A model generated the notes under the pieces. It was given only the letters and a program-made list of their open reading frames with translations. It searched no databases and was not told where the DNA came from. The translations under genes were made by a program, and so were the position numbers. Below are positions 1 through 6,945 of a stretch of DNA of 14,918 bases, in pieces. Origin of the DNA: Betaproteobacteria bacterium UBA5216 (lineage in GTDB: Bacteria; Pseudomonadota; Gammaproteobacteria; Burkholderiales; SG8-41); NCBI GenBank assembly GCA_002412495.1, contig DHVE01000140.1, forward strand, positions 1 to 14,918. The letters run 5' to 3'. The number at the start of each line of letters is the position of its first letter. Positions within the stretch are counted from its first letter, which is position 1.

Positions 1-392
1 CGAAAAAGCAGTATTACGGTCATCCACAAAATCATTTCTGGAAACTGATGGGCGCGTTGCTGGACGCACCGTTGTATGACATGCCTTACGCGCAGCGCCT
101 GCCAGTGTTGTTGAAAAACGGCATCGGGTTGTGGGACGTTCTGTATCAGTGCGAACGGGCTGGCGCGCTCGACAGTAATATTCGCAACGCCGTGAACAAT
201 GATTTTCGCAAGGTGATTCGGGTGGCGGGCGGCTTGCGGCGCGTGTGTTTTAACGGCAAGACGGCGGGCCGCTTTGCGCCGGTGTTCGCCGAGGCGGGAT
301 ATGAAACGCGGGTGCTGCCGTCATCGAGCCCCGCTTACACGATCCGCTTCGAGGCGAAGCTCAAGCTGTGGCGCGGTGTTCTGGCGGCATAA
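1..392 (+). CDS. DNA-deoxyinosine glycosylase (uracil-DNA glycosylase superfamily), 5' end missing
   Basis: C-terminal part of a base-excision-repair glycosylase that removes hypoxanthine (deaminated adenine) from DNA. The open frame enters from the window edge (first full codon at base 3), so the start and the N-terminal catalytic motif are not visible. The first visible residues, YYGHPQNHFWKLMG, match the conserved YYaHPrNqFW block of the family. This is followed by the GIGLWDVLYQCERAGALDSN block typical of the hypoxanthine-DNA glycosylase branch, and by the C-terminal SSSPAY...KLKLW motif (SxSPA, then KLxxW), which contacts DNA in this superfamily. About 130 residues are present of a protein that is usually near 170. 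The stop codon is followed at once by an A-run belonging to the terminator of the opposite-strand gene. Family assignment is firm; inosine versus uracil preference is inferred from the family. Confidence 0.85.
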   Translation, partial: KKQYYGHPQNHFWKLMGALLDAPLYDMPYAQRLPVLLKNGIGLWDVLYQCERAGALDSNIRNAVNNDFRKVIRVAGGLRRVCFNGKTAGRFAPVFAEAGYETRVLPSSSPAYTIRFEAKLKLWRGVLAA

Positions 393-417
393 AAAAACGC
401 CCGGTGGTAGCCGGGCG
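391..417 (-). terminator. Rho-independent terminator of the PXPV-repeat gene
   Basis: A perfect 7-bp GC stem (CGCCCGG/CCGGGCG, loop TGGTAG, 398-417). Read on the minus strand it is followed by a run of seven T (complement of 391-397). It lies 48 bases beyond the stop of the minus-strand gene at 466-750, the right place for its terminator. The T-run overlaps the last bases of the glycosylase stop codon on the other strand. Confidence 0.85.
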
Positions 418-465
418 TGGGTAAGTACCACGGTTACTGCGAGGAAGCCGTTGCAACGCGCCGGG

Positions 466-750
466 TTATCGCCAATGGTGGTAATGCCGGTGATGATGCG
501 GGCGTGCGTACACCACGCGGGGGGCGTAATACACGGGCGGCGGGGCGTAGACGACACGCGGCTGCGCATAGTAAACCGGGGCTGGCGCGTAAACCACCGG
601 AGCCGGGTAATACACCGGCGCGGGCGCGACAATGATGGGCGCCGGTATGCCGATGGAGATGCCCACGGAAACCGGGCCGGCATTTGCGGTTGAAATGCCC
701 GCCACGAAGACCGCGGTTGCCGCTATAACGGGTGTGAGATATTTGTGCAT
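466..750 (-). CDS. Small secreted PXPV/tyrosine-proline repeat protein with His-rich tail
   Basis: A 94-residue exported protein of unknown function. Residues 1-24 form a classical signal peptide (basic MHKY start, hydrophobic core, ANA cleavage site before GP). The mature part is almost wholly low complexity: repeated A-P-x-P-V-Y-Y / V-V-Y-A-P units from about residue 36 to 80, then a basic histidine-rich end (HHHRHYHHWR). This matches the betaproteobacterial PXPV-repeat family of periplasmic or outer-surface proteins, for which no biochemical role is known to me. A strong Shine-Dalgarno (AAGGAG, complement of 758-763) sits 7 bases before the ATG, and a terminator follows, so it is a monocistronic, real gene. 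The His cluster could bind metal; this is inference only. Longer frames overlapping it in other phases are shadows. Confidence 0.8.
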   Translation of the reverse strand: MHKYLTPVIAATAVFVAGISTANAGPVSVGISIGIPAPIIVAPAPVYYPAPVVYAPAPVYYAQPRVVYAPPPVYYAPRVVYARPHHHRHYHHWR

Positions 751-811
751 GACGGTTCTCCTTTAAAATGTTTACGCACAAACAGTCTAACGCGCCACGT
801 AGCGGCCGGTC

Positions 812-825
812 TGTTACCAATTGTA
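812..825 (-). promoter_or_regulatory. Possible OmpR/RstA-type regulator box
   Basis: On the minus strand these bases read TACAATTGGTAACA, close to the enterobacterial RstA box (TACATNTNGTTACA; two mismatches at specified positions). It lies about 60 bases upstream of the start of the PXPV-repeat gene, a usual position for a response-regulator site, and about 35 bases upstream of the divergent VWA gene. Matching by eye to a consensus from another class makes this weak. Confidence 0.2.
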
Positions 826-860
826 AGTTTGTGTTTCTGAAAAAAAGTGTGTAAAAACAA

Positions 861-2042
861 ATGCTTATAGAGTTTTTCCTGAAGCTGAAAGAAGGCGGCG
901 TGCCGGTTTCCATCAAGGAATTCCTGGTGCTGCTGGAAGGCTTTCAAAAGCAGGTGATCTTCGGCAGCGTCGAAGACTTTTATCATCTCGCGCGCACCTG
1001 CCTCGTGAAGGACGAAAAGTATTTCGATCGCTATGACCGCGTATTTTCGGCGTACTTCAAGGGCATTATCGATGTTGAGGGTATTGAGGCGCGCATTCCC
1101 GAAGAGTGGCTGCGCAAGCTTGCCGAGCGGCATCTCTCCGAGGAAGAAAAGAAGCTCATCGAATCGCTGGGTGGCTGGGACAAGCTGATGGAGACGCTGA
1201 AAAAACGTCTCGAAGAACAAAAGGGCCGGCATCAGGGCGGCAGCAAGTGGATCGGCACCGCGGGCACGTCTCCGTTTGGCGCCTACGGTTACAACCCCGA
1301 AGGCGTGCGCATCGGCCAGCAGGAATCGCGCCACCGCCGCGCGGTCAAGGTGTGGGATCAGCGCGAGTACAAAAATCTGGATGATGGCGTGGAACTCGGC
1401 ACGCGCAACCTGAAGGTGGCGTTGCGCAAGTTGCGCAAGTTCGCGCGCACCGGCTCGCCGGACGAGCTGGACATGGAAGACACGATACGCTCCACCGCCA
1501 AGAACGCCGGCTGGCTGGATCTGAAAATGGTGCCGGAGCGCCACAACGCCGTGAAGGTGCTGCTGTTTTTCGACATCGGCGGCTCGATGGACGATCACAT
1601 CCGCGTGTGCGAGCAACTCTTTTCCGCGACGCGCACCGAGTTCAAGCACATGGAATATTTTTACTTCCATAATTTTTTGTACGAACGCGTGTGGAAAGAC
1701 AACCGGCGCCGCCACACCGAGCGCATGGCTACTTGGGACATCCTGCACAAATACGCGCACGATTACAAAGTGATTTTCGTCGGCGACGCCACCATGAGCC
1801 CGTACGAAATCACCTATCCCGGCGGCAGCGTCGAGCACACCAACGAAGAACCCGGCGCGGTGTGGCTGCAGCGCGTGCTGGATATTTATCCGAATACCAT
1901 CTGGATCAATCCGCAAAACGAATCATTGTGGGATTACCACGAGTCGATCCGTATCACGCGCGACATCATGTCCAATCGCATGTTCCCGCTGACGCTTGAC
2001 GGGCTGGATCGCGGGATGCGGCTGCTCAGCAAGGCGCACTGA
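861..2042 (+). CDS. CoxE-like von Willebrand factor A domain protein
   Basis: A 393-residue soluble protein. The N-terminal half (1-200) is charged and helical, and the C-terminal half is a VWA domain. The metal-ion-dependent adhesion site is recognisable: FFDIGGSMD with D238, G240 and S242 giving the DxGxS form usual for this family, and GDATMS with D309 and T311 later. The family (VWA, CoxE-like) normally works with a MoxR-type AAA+ ATPase, acting as a chaperone or maturation pair for a metal enzyme or complex. Here no MoxR gene is in the window: the upstream neighbour is divergent and the downstream neighbour is convergent. The ATG follows an A-rich stretch without a clear Shine-Dalgarno, but it is the first Met of the frame and fits the family start. 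A long antisense open frame over it is a codon-bias shadow. Confidence 0.85.
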   Translation: MLIEFFLKLKEGGVPVSIKEFLVLLEGFQKQVIFGSVEDFYHLARTCLVKDEKYFDRYDRVFSAYFKGIIDVEGIEARIPEEWLRKLAERHLSEEEKKLIESLGGWDKLMETLKKRLEEQKGRHQGGSKWIGTAGTSPFGAYGYNPEGVRIGQQESRHRRAVKVWDQREYKNLDDGVELGTRNLKVALRKLRKFARTGSPDELDMEDTIRSTAKNAGWLDLKMVPERHNAVKVLLFFDIGGSMDDHIRVCEQLFSATRTEFKHMEYFYFHNFLYERVWKDNRRRHTERMATWDILHKYAHDYKVIFVGDATMSPYEITYPGGSVEHTNEEPGAVWLQRVLDIYPNTIWINPQNESLWDYHESIRITRDIMSNRMFPLTLDGLDRGMRLLSKAH

Positions 2043-2097
2043 ACGCGGCAATCGGCGCATCCGGGTTGGCGGTATCACGGCAAACCGCGCGACGAAA

Positions 2098-3894
2098 TCA
2101 GCGTGGCGCCTGTCGCCGGTCACCGCCGGGCGGTGGCGAGGTTTTCAGAATTTCATCCACGGTGGTGAGGCCGGCGGCGACTTTCATCGCGCCGTTGATG
2201 CGCAGCGGTTTCAGGCCTTCTTTATAGGCCTGCTCACGAAACGCCTCGAGATCGGTTTTATCGGTGATGTGGCGCTTAATCTCGGGCGTCAGCAGCATCG
2301 TTTCGTAGATGCCCATGCGCCCCATGTAGCCGGTCATGCGGCATTCGAGGCAGCCCTTGCCCGAGGCGGTCTTGCCTTTGGGATTGGGCGCTTTCCAGGG
2401 CGCGACGAGATTGTCCCAGGTGGCGTCATCGAGATCGGCCTGTTCCTTGCAATGCGGGCAGATGGTGCGGATCAATCGTTGCGCCATCACGCCGAGCAGG
2501 GTGGATTGAATCAGGTAGGCGGGCACGCCAAGGTCGATCAGGCGCGTGATTGCCGAGGGCGAATCATTGGTGTGCAGCGTGGACAGCACCAGATGGCCGG
2601 TCAGCGCGGCCTGTACAGCCATTTCGGCGGTTTCAAGATCACGTATTTCGCCCACCATGATGATGTCTGGATCCTGCCGCATTAGGGTGCGGATGCCGCT
2701 GGCAAAATCAACGCCGATGGCGGTCTGCACCTGCATCTGGTTGAACGACGGTTCGACCATTTCGATCGGGTCTTCCACCGAGCATACATTGACGTCAGGT
2801 GTCGCCAGTGTTTTGAGCGTGGAATATAGCGTGGTGGTTTTGCCCGATCCGGTGGGGCCGGTCACCAGCACGATGCCGTGCGGCTGGCCCACCATTTGTT
2901 TCCATTTGCGTTCGTCGTCCTCGCCGAAACCGAGTTCGGAATAATCCTTGACCAGCGTTTCGGGATCAAAGATACGCATCACCATTTTTTCGCCGAACGC
3001 GGTGGGCATCGTAGACAGGCGCAACTCGATTTCACGTCCGTCGGGGGACACGGTTTTCAGGCGGCCATCCTGCGGGCGCCGTTTTTCGACCAGATCCATG
3101 CGCCCCATGATCTTGATGCGCGAGGTCATCGCAACCATTACCGGCGTGGGAATCTGGTAGACCTGATGCAGCGCGCCGTCGATGCGAAAGCGCACGTTAC
3201 CGATGTCGCGCCGCGGCTCGATGTGGATATCGCTGGCGCGTTGCTGGAAAGCGTAGGTAAACAGCCAGTCGCAGATATGGACAATGTGCTGGTCGTTGGC
3301 GTCGAGCTTGCCGCTGCGCCCCAACTGCATCAACTGTTCGAAGTTGGTAATGTCGTTGAGCGCGCCGCGATCCTGCGCCGAGGCGGTCTTGACCGACTGC
3401 GCGAGGTTGTAGAACTCGACGATATACGACTGGATTTCCAGCGGGTTGGCGATTACGCGCCGGATATCGAGGCGCAAAATATGCTTGAGCTGCTTTTCCC
3501 AGTCGCGCACGTATGGCTCTGCGGTGGCAATGGTGACTTCGCCCGCATTCACCGCCACCGGCAAGATTTTGTAGCGATCCGCGTAGGCGTTGGACATGAC
3601 CTTGGTCACCGCCGCGAAATCCACCTTGAACGGATCAATATGGAAATAATCGAGGCCGCATTTCCCGGCCAGCCATTCGGTCAGGGTTTCGATGTGCAGC
3701 AGCTTCTTGGGATCGCGCGGGTCTTTCCACTTCTGGTTGGCGATGATGACCAGCGGGTGCTGGCTCGACTGAATCGAGCGGCGATTGAGCAGCAGTTGAT
3801 CGGCCGCTTCCTTGGAAACCAGCTTGTCGGCCACCAGATCGGCGACCAACTGCGTGAGCGTGAGCGGGGAATCGCCTTGAATTTGTGTGGCCAA
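2098..3894 (-). CDS. GspE/PulE/PilB-family secretion ATPase (stand-alone)
   Basis: A 598-residue type II secretion/type IV pilus assembly ATPase, which powers pseudopilus or pilus polymerisation from the cytoplasmic side of the inner membrane. Visible motifs in order: an N-terminal GspE-N-like region (to about residue 190), SDIHIEP, the Asp-box region, Walker A GPTGSGKTTT (about 344-353), Walker B IIMVGEIRD (about 409-417), the His box TGHLVLSTLHTND, and the paired zinc cysteines CPHC (about 479) and CLEC (about 514). All catalytic elements look intact. No gspF/G, pilC/D or pilin gene is nearby, so it is an orphan copy, and its partner system cannot be named. The start is uncertain: the frame's first plausible codon is TTG, with no Shine-Dalgarno in the preceding bases. 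It converges on the VWA gene with a 55-base gap and no obvious terminator. Confidence 0.9.
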   Translation of the reverse strand: MATQIQGDSPLTLTQLVADLVADKLVSKEAADQLLLNRRSIQSSQHPLVIIANQKWKDPRDPKKLLHIETLTEWLAGKCGLDYFHIDPFKVDFAAVTKVMSNAYADRYKILPVAVNAGEVTIATAEPYVRDWEKQLKHILRLDIRRVIANPLEIQSYIVEFYNLAQSVKTASAQDRGALNDITNFEQLMQLGRSGKLDANDQHIVHICDWLFTYAFQQRASDIHIEPRRDIGNVRFRIDGALHQVYQIPTPVMVAMTSRIKIMGRMDLVEKRRPQDGRLKTVSPDGREIELRLSTMPTAFGEKMVMRIFDPETLVKDYSELGFGEDDERKWKQMVGQPHGIVLVTGPTGSGKTTTLYSTLKTLATPDVNVCSVEDPIEMVEPSFNQMQVQTAIGVDFASGIRTLMRQDPDIIMVGEIRDLETAEMAVQAALTGHLVLSTLHTNDSPSAITRLIDLGVPAYLIQSTLLGVMAQRLIRTICPHCKEQADLDDATWDNLVAPWKAPNPKGKTASGKGCLECRMTGYMGRMGIYETMLLTPEIKRHITDKTDLEAFREQAYKEGLKPLRINGAMKVAAGLTTVDEILKTSPPPGGDRRQAPR

Positions 3895-4466
3895 CGGAAT
3901 GTTTTTGTGGGTTGTTGCGGGTGGACTATACGCGGAATAATTAGTGTATTCAATGAACTATCCGCGCTGTCCGCGAATGTAAATTCAAGGTCGTGACGGC
4001 ACGCGCGTTCGCGTGAAACCCTTGTGACCGGGTGGATGTCTGTCGCCAAAGACTAGGGGCAGATCGAAGATCCGTGCTTAGACCAGAGTTCCGTCCTGCC
4101 AACGGCGCGGAAATCGCTACCGCTACTACAAGTACCTGTGCGGCGATTGCATGTTGGCGCAGGGTATTCGATAGCGCGTAATCCATGCCTCGATTTGCCT
4201 GGCTGGCCTTGTGGCGCTTCTGCGGTCGCACGGTACCCGAGTCGCCTGTAAGCGGCTGAAAGGAATCTGTTTAGGGGCCGGTCAGGCGTTGCTTACGTGG
4301 CGCGGAAACGCGCGCACCATTACGGGGCATTTGCAATGATAATGATCCATAAGAGTGCGAATTCCAATGACGGTTCCACTTAAAACACAATAAAAACAAA
4401 TACATATGTTTTGGAATGGAAATTGCTTATTTGGTGCGAGTCAAATCAAAGGGAGTGCATCACAAA
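3895..4466. other. Gene-poor interval between the GspE-like gene and amt
   Basis: No convincing protein gene, tRNA or known riboswitch is seen here. A 93-codon minus-strand frame (3950-4231) has no recognisable composition or ribosome site. Local structure: a perfect 6-bp hairpin CACGCG-CGTT-CGCGTG at 4000-4015; a GC hairpin closed by a GAAA tetraloop with one bulge at 4297-4317; and a tandem AATGAT AATGAT at 4335-4346, which resembles part of a Fur-type box. From about 4380 the sequence becomes AT-rich up to amt, as expected for a promoter zone, but I cannot pick a good -35/-10 pair. The amt promoter and nitrogen control site should lie here. Confidence 0.5.
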
Positions 4467-5666
4467 ATGGAAGCTCTAAAGATAAGTACCGACACCTTGT
4501 TTATTCTGCTCGGCGCGATCATGGTTCTGGCCATGCATTCCGGGTTCGCATTTCTCGAACTGGGAACCGTGCGCAGTAAAAATCAGGTGAATGCACTGGT
4601 TAAAATACTGTGCGATTTTTCGATTTCCACCATTGCCTACTTTTTTGTTGGCTACTCGATTGCCTACGGCGTAGATTTTTTTGCCGGCGCCGAAAAGCTG
4701 GCTGAAAAAAGCGGCTTCGAACTCACCAAGTTCTTTTTTCTGCTGACGTTCGCAGCGGCGGTGCCCGCGATTATTTCGGGCGGTATCGCCGAGCGGTCAA
4801 AATTCAATACGCAATTGTTCGCGACGGCGGTTATCGTCGGTGTGATCTACCCGTTCTTCGAAGGCATTGCGTGGAACGACAAATATGGCGTGCAGGCCTG
4901 GATCGAGGCAACCACGGGTGCCAAGTTCCATGATTTTGCAGGCTCGGTCGTCGTGCATGCAGTCGGCGGCTGGATCGCACTGGTTGCAGTCGTGCTGCTT
5001 GGCGCGCGCACCGGGCGCTATACCAAGAGCGGCGGCATCGCCGCGCACGCGCCGTCGAGCATACCGTTCCTTGCGCTGGGCGCCTGGATTTTGGCGGCCG
5101 GCTGGTTTGGTTTTAACGTGATGTCGGCGCAGACCATCGACAAGATTTCCGGCCTGGTGGCGGTTAATTCGCTGATGGCGATGGCGGGTGGCACGATCGC
5201 GGCGCTGATCCTCGGCCGTAACGATCCGGGCTTTGTCCATAACGGGCCACTCGCGGGGCTGGTCGCGGTGTGCGCAGGTTCGGACGTGATGCACCCGCTG
5301 GGGTCGCTCGCCACGGGCGCCGTGGCTGGGGCGCTGTTCGTGTTCATGTTCACGCTGACGCAGAACCGCTTGAAAATCGACGACGTGCTCGGCGTTTGGC
5401 CGTTGCACGGCCTGTGCGGCGCGTGGGGCGGCATCGCCTGCGGCATCTTCGGGCCCAAGAGCATGGGCGGCATGGGCGGCGTGAGCATTGGCGCGCAGTT
5501 AATCGGCACCGGCATGGGCATTGCGGTGGCGGTGGCGGGCGGCGCGATACTTTACGGCGTGCTCAAGACCACGATGGGATTACGGCTTTCCGAAGAAGAA
5601 GAATTTGAAGGTTCCGACCTGAGTATCCACAAGATCAGTGCCACCCCGGAGCGCAGCGGGTGGTAG
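4467..5666 (+). CDS. amt: Ammonium channel/transporter Amt
   Basis: Inner-membrane ammonium channel of the Amt/Rh family, about 399 residues with 11 expected membrane segments. The pore twin histidines are present: H164 in HDFAGSVVVHAVGG and H314 in VWPLHGLCGAWGG. The GGIAERSKF segment and the NHxG-like NGPLAGLVAVCAG loop are also typical. The cytoplasmic tail GLRLSEEEEFEGSDLSIHK is the conserved region that meets the PII protein GlnK. No glnK gene is adjacent, unlike many amtB operons. I prefer the ATG at 4467: AAGGGAG at 4449-4455 lies 11 bases upstream and MEALKISTDTLF begins directly before the first helix. An in-frame ATG at 4416 would add 17 polar residues without a good ribosome site. 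Unlike E. coli AmtB there is no signal peptide. The gene ends in a strong terminator. Confidence 0.93.
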   Translation: MEALKISTDTLFILLGAIMVLAMHSGFAFLELGTVRSKNQVNALVKILCDFSISTIAYFFVGYSIAYGVDFFAGAEKLAEKSGFELTKFFFLLTFAAAVPAIISGGIAERSKFNTQLFATAVIVGVIYPFFEGIAWNDKYGVQAWIEATTGAKFHDFAGSVVVHAVGGWIALVAVVLLGARTGRYTKSGGIAAHAPSSIPFLALGAWILAAGWFGFNVMSAQTIDKISGLVAVNSLMAMAGGTIAALILGRNDPGFVHNGPLAGLVAVCAGSDVMHPLGSLATGAVAGALFVFMFTLTQNRLKIDDVLGVWPLHGLCGAWGGIACGIFGPKSMGGMGGVSIGAQLIGTGMGIAVAVAGGAILYGVLKTTMGLRLSEEEEFEGSDLSIHKISATPERSGW

Positions 5667-5705
5667 TCGCGGGTGATCGAGGACAAATCGGGTAAGGCAC
5701 TACGG

Positions 5706-5747
5706 AAAAAAACGCGCTACTTTAACAAGGTAGCGCGTTTTGCTTTT
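5706..5747. terminator. Bidirectional Rho-independent terminator between amt and the minus-strand operon
   Basis: A perfect 10-bp stem AACGCGCTAC/GTAGCGCGTT (5711-5720 with 5730-5739, loop TTTAACAAG). It is flanked by seven A on the left (5706-5712) and by TTTT-GC-TTTT on the right (5738-5747). It serves amt on the plus strand. Read on the minus strand, it serves the operon ending with the small membrane protein 18 bases away. Confidence 0.92.
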
Positions 5748-5764
5748 GGAATACAGCGAACTCT

Positions 5765-6064
5765 TTAGCGGCAGCCAAAAGCCCAGTTGCCTGCAAGATC
5801 ACCGACCGCCGCAACCACCATGCCGAGACACACCACAAGCAAAGCGGTGCGCGCGGCCTTAAGCAGATCGCCGCGCAGGACGACTTCGTCGCTGGTCTCG
5901 GGCTGCTTGCGGATGACGTTCCAGCCGATGATCAGCGTGGCGATCAGTACTGACATGGCGCTGACCCGGGAAAGAATATCCCATGAACAGTTTTGCCACG
6001 CGAAGCGTCCCGCCATCAGCAGGACGACCATGACCACGTAAAGTACGATGAGATGACGTTTCAT
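5765..6064 (-). CDS. Small membrane protein of unknown function
   Basis: A 99-residue hydrophobic protein with three likely membrane segments (about residues 4-22, 35-51 and 73-93), a short basic loop IRKQPETSDE between the second and third, and a cysteine in the first periplasmic loop and near the C-terminus. I do not recognise a family. It is the last gene of the minus-strand run, 24 bases downstream of the hydratase stop codon, and is followed by the bidirectional terminator, so co-transcription is likely. The ATG is preceded by AATAAGGGT, a purine-rich site at short spacing. The coherent hydrophobicity and terminator placement support a real gene; any role in transport or anchoring is guesswork. 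Confidence 0.6.
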   Translation of the reverse strand: MKRHLIVLYVVMVVLLMAGRFAWQNCSWDILSRVSAMSVLIATLIIGWNVIRKQPETSDEVVLRGDLLKAARTALLVVCLGMVVAAVGDLAGNWAFGCR

Positions 6065-6088
6065 ACCCTTATTGTAGCGTGTAGACGC

Positions 6089-6943
6089 CTAATAGGTCAC
6101 CGTGCCCGTCATGGCGATGGCGCCGGTCGGTCCCGATGTCCACAGTTGCGCGGAAAGGCCGTCCGCCGAGGGGATGCCGCCCACCGTGAGTTTTTCGTTA
6201 TGAAACAACGGACTGACGGCGCGGTAATCGAGCTTGCGCACGGGCTTGCCGGCATTGCGGCGGCTCAGGTCGAGCAGCAGCGTGGTTTGCAGCGGGCCAT
6301 GCACGATCAGGCCGGGGTAGCCCTCTTCCTTGCGGCAATAATCGATGTCGTAGTGGATGCGGTGCGCATTGAAAATCAGCGCCGAATAACGGAACAACAT
6401 CGCCTCGTCGGGCATCACCTCGTGACGCCATACGGGATTGGCGGGGGCGGGTTTGCCTGGCGGTGTGGATGCATTTGCACCGGGTTTGGCGGCATCGCGA
6501 TACACAATGTCGTGTTCTTCAACCACCGCGATCTCGTTCGCGACACTCACCGTGTGCCGCACCGTGACAAACACCAAGTTGCCGCTCTTGCCGGTCTTGG
6601 GTTCGACCGACAGAATTTCCGATTCGCGCGCGAGTTTTTCGCCGATGCGGATGGGGCGCCGAAAATCGATCCGGCCACCAGCCCACATGCGGCGTGGCAA
6701 ACTGACCGGCGGCAGAAATCCGCCGCGCTTGGGATGGCCATCGTGGGCCAGTTCCGACGCCGGCGCGGTTTCAAGAAAATACGACCAATGCCAGCCTTCG
6801 GGAATGGCGTCGCCTTCGCGCGGCGGCGGGTCGCGGCGATCCAGCGTGGCGGCCATGGCGGCGATGGGCCACGCGGTGGCGACATCGTGATGCGATTCCT
6901 TGCGGCCCACCCACTGCCGCAGATGTTCGAGGGAGTCACTCAT
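6089..6943 (-). CDS. MaoC/HTD2-like acyl-CoA hydratase (mesaconyl-C4-CoA/itaconyl-CoA hydratase-like)
   Basis: A 284-residue double hot-dog hydratase. The N-terminal half (about 5-150) is the FAS1-like dehydratase/MaoC N-terminal domain. The C-terminal half carries the catalytic helix FNAHRIHYD (191-199, with H194 and H197), followed by GYPGLIVHGPLQTTLLLDL, the typical R-hydratase tail. Characterised relatives hydrate branched or dicarboxylic enoyl-CoAs, e.g. itaconyl-CoA hydratase (Ich) in Pseudomonas and mesaconyl-C4-CoA hydratase in Chloroflexus. The substrate here is not known. The ATG lies only 2 bases after the stop of the upstream lyase-like gene, so the two are translationally coupled and probably act in one pathway. 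A proline/alanine-rich linker (about 152-170) joins the two domains. No CoA-transferase or CoA-ligase gene is in the window. Confidence 0.8.
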   Translation of the reverse strand: MSDSLEHLRQWVGRKESHHDVATAWPIAAMAATLDRRDPPPREGDAIPEGWHWSYFLETAPASELAHDGHPKRGGFLPPVSLPRRMWAGGRIDFRRPIRIGEKLARESEILSVEPKTGKSGNLVFVTVRHTVSVANEIAVVEEHDIVYRDAAKPGANASTPPGKPAPANPVWRHEVMPDEAMLFRYSALIFNAHRIHYDIDYCRKEEGYPGLIVHGPLQTTLLLDLSRRNAGKPVRKLDYRAVSPLFHNEKLTVGGIPSADGLSAQLWTSGPTGAIAMTGTVTY

Positions 6944-6945
6944 CG

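Noticed and set aside
723..1916. A 397-codon open frame antisense to the VWA gene
   Set aside because: Its product is rich in His, Ala, Val and Phe with no family features. It mirrors the codon bias of the VWA gene, whose domain motifs are clear.
2043..2097. Terminator between the convergent VWA and GspE-like genes
   Set aside because: Only a short GCGGT/ACCGC dyad is present, without a T-run on either strand.
2878..3996. A 372-codon plus-strand frame opposite the GspE-like gene
   Set aside because: It lies over intact Walker and zinc motifs of the minus-strand gene and shows no recognisable domain; a shadow of GC-rich coding.
3950..4231. A 93-codon minus-strand frame upstream of the GspE-like gene
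   Set aside because: No recognisable composition, ribosome site or conserved motif; it may be chance. I left the interval as non-coding.
4281..4296. Sigma-54-like GG...GC element (GGTCAGGCGTTGC) upstream of amt
   Set aside because: The GG and GC are 9 bases apart instead of 10 and the -24 half-site does not match TGGCAC; not supported.
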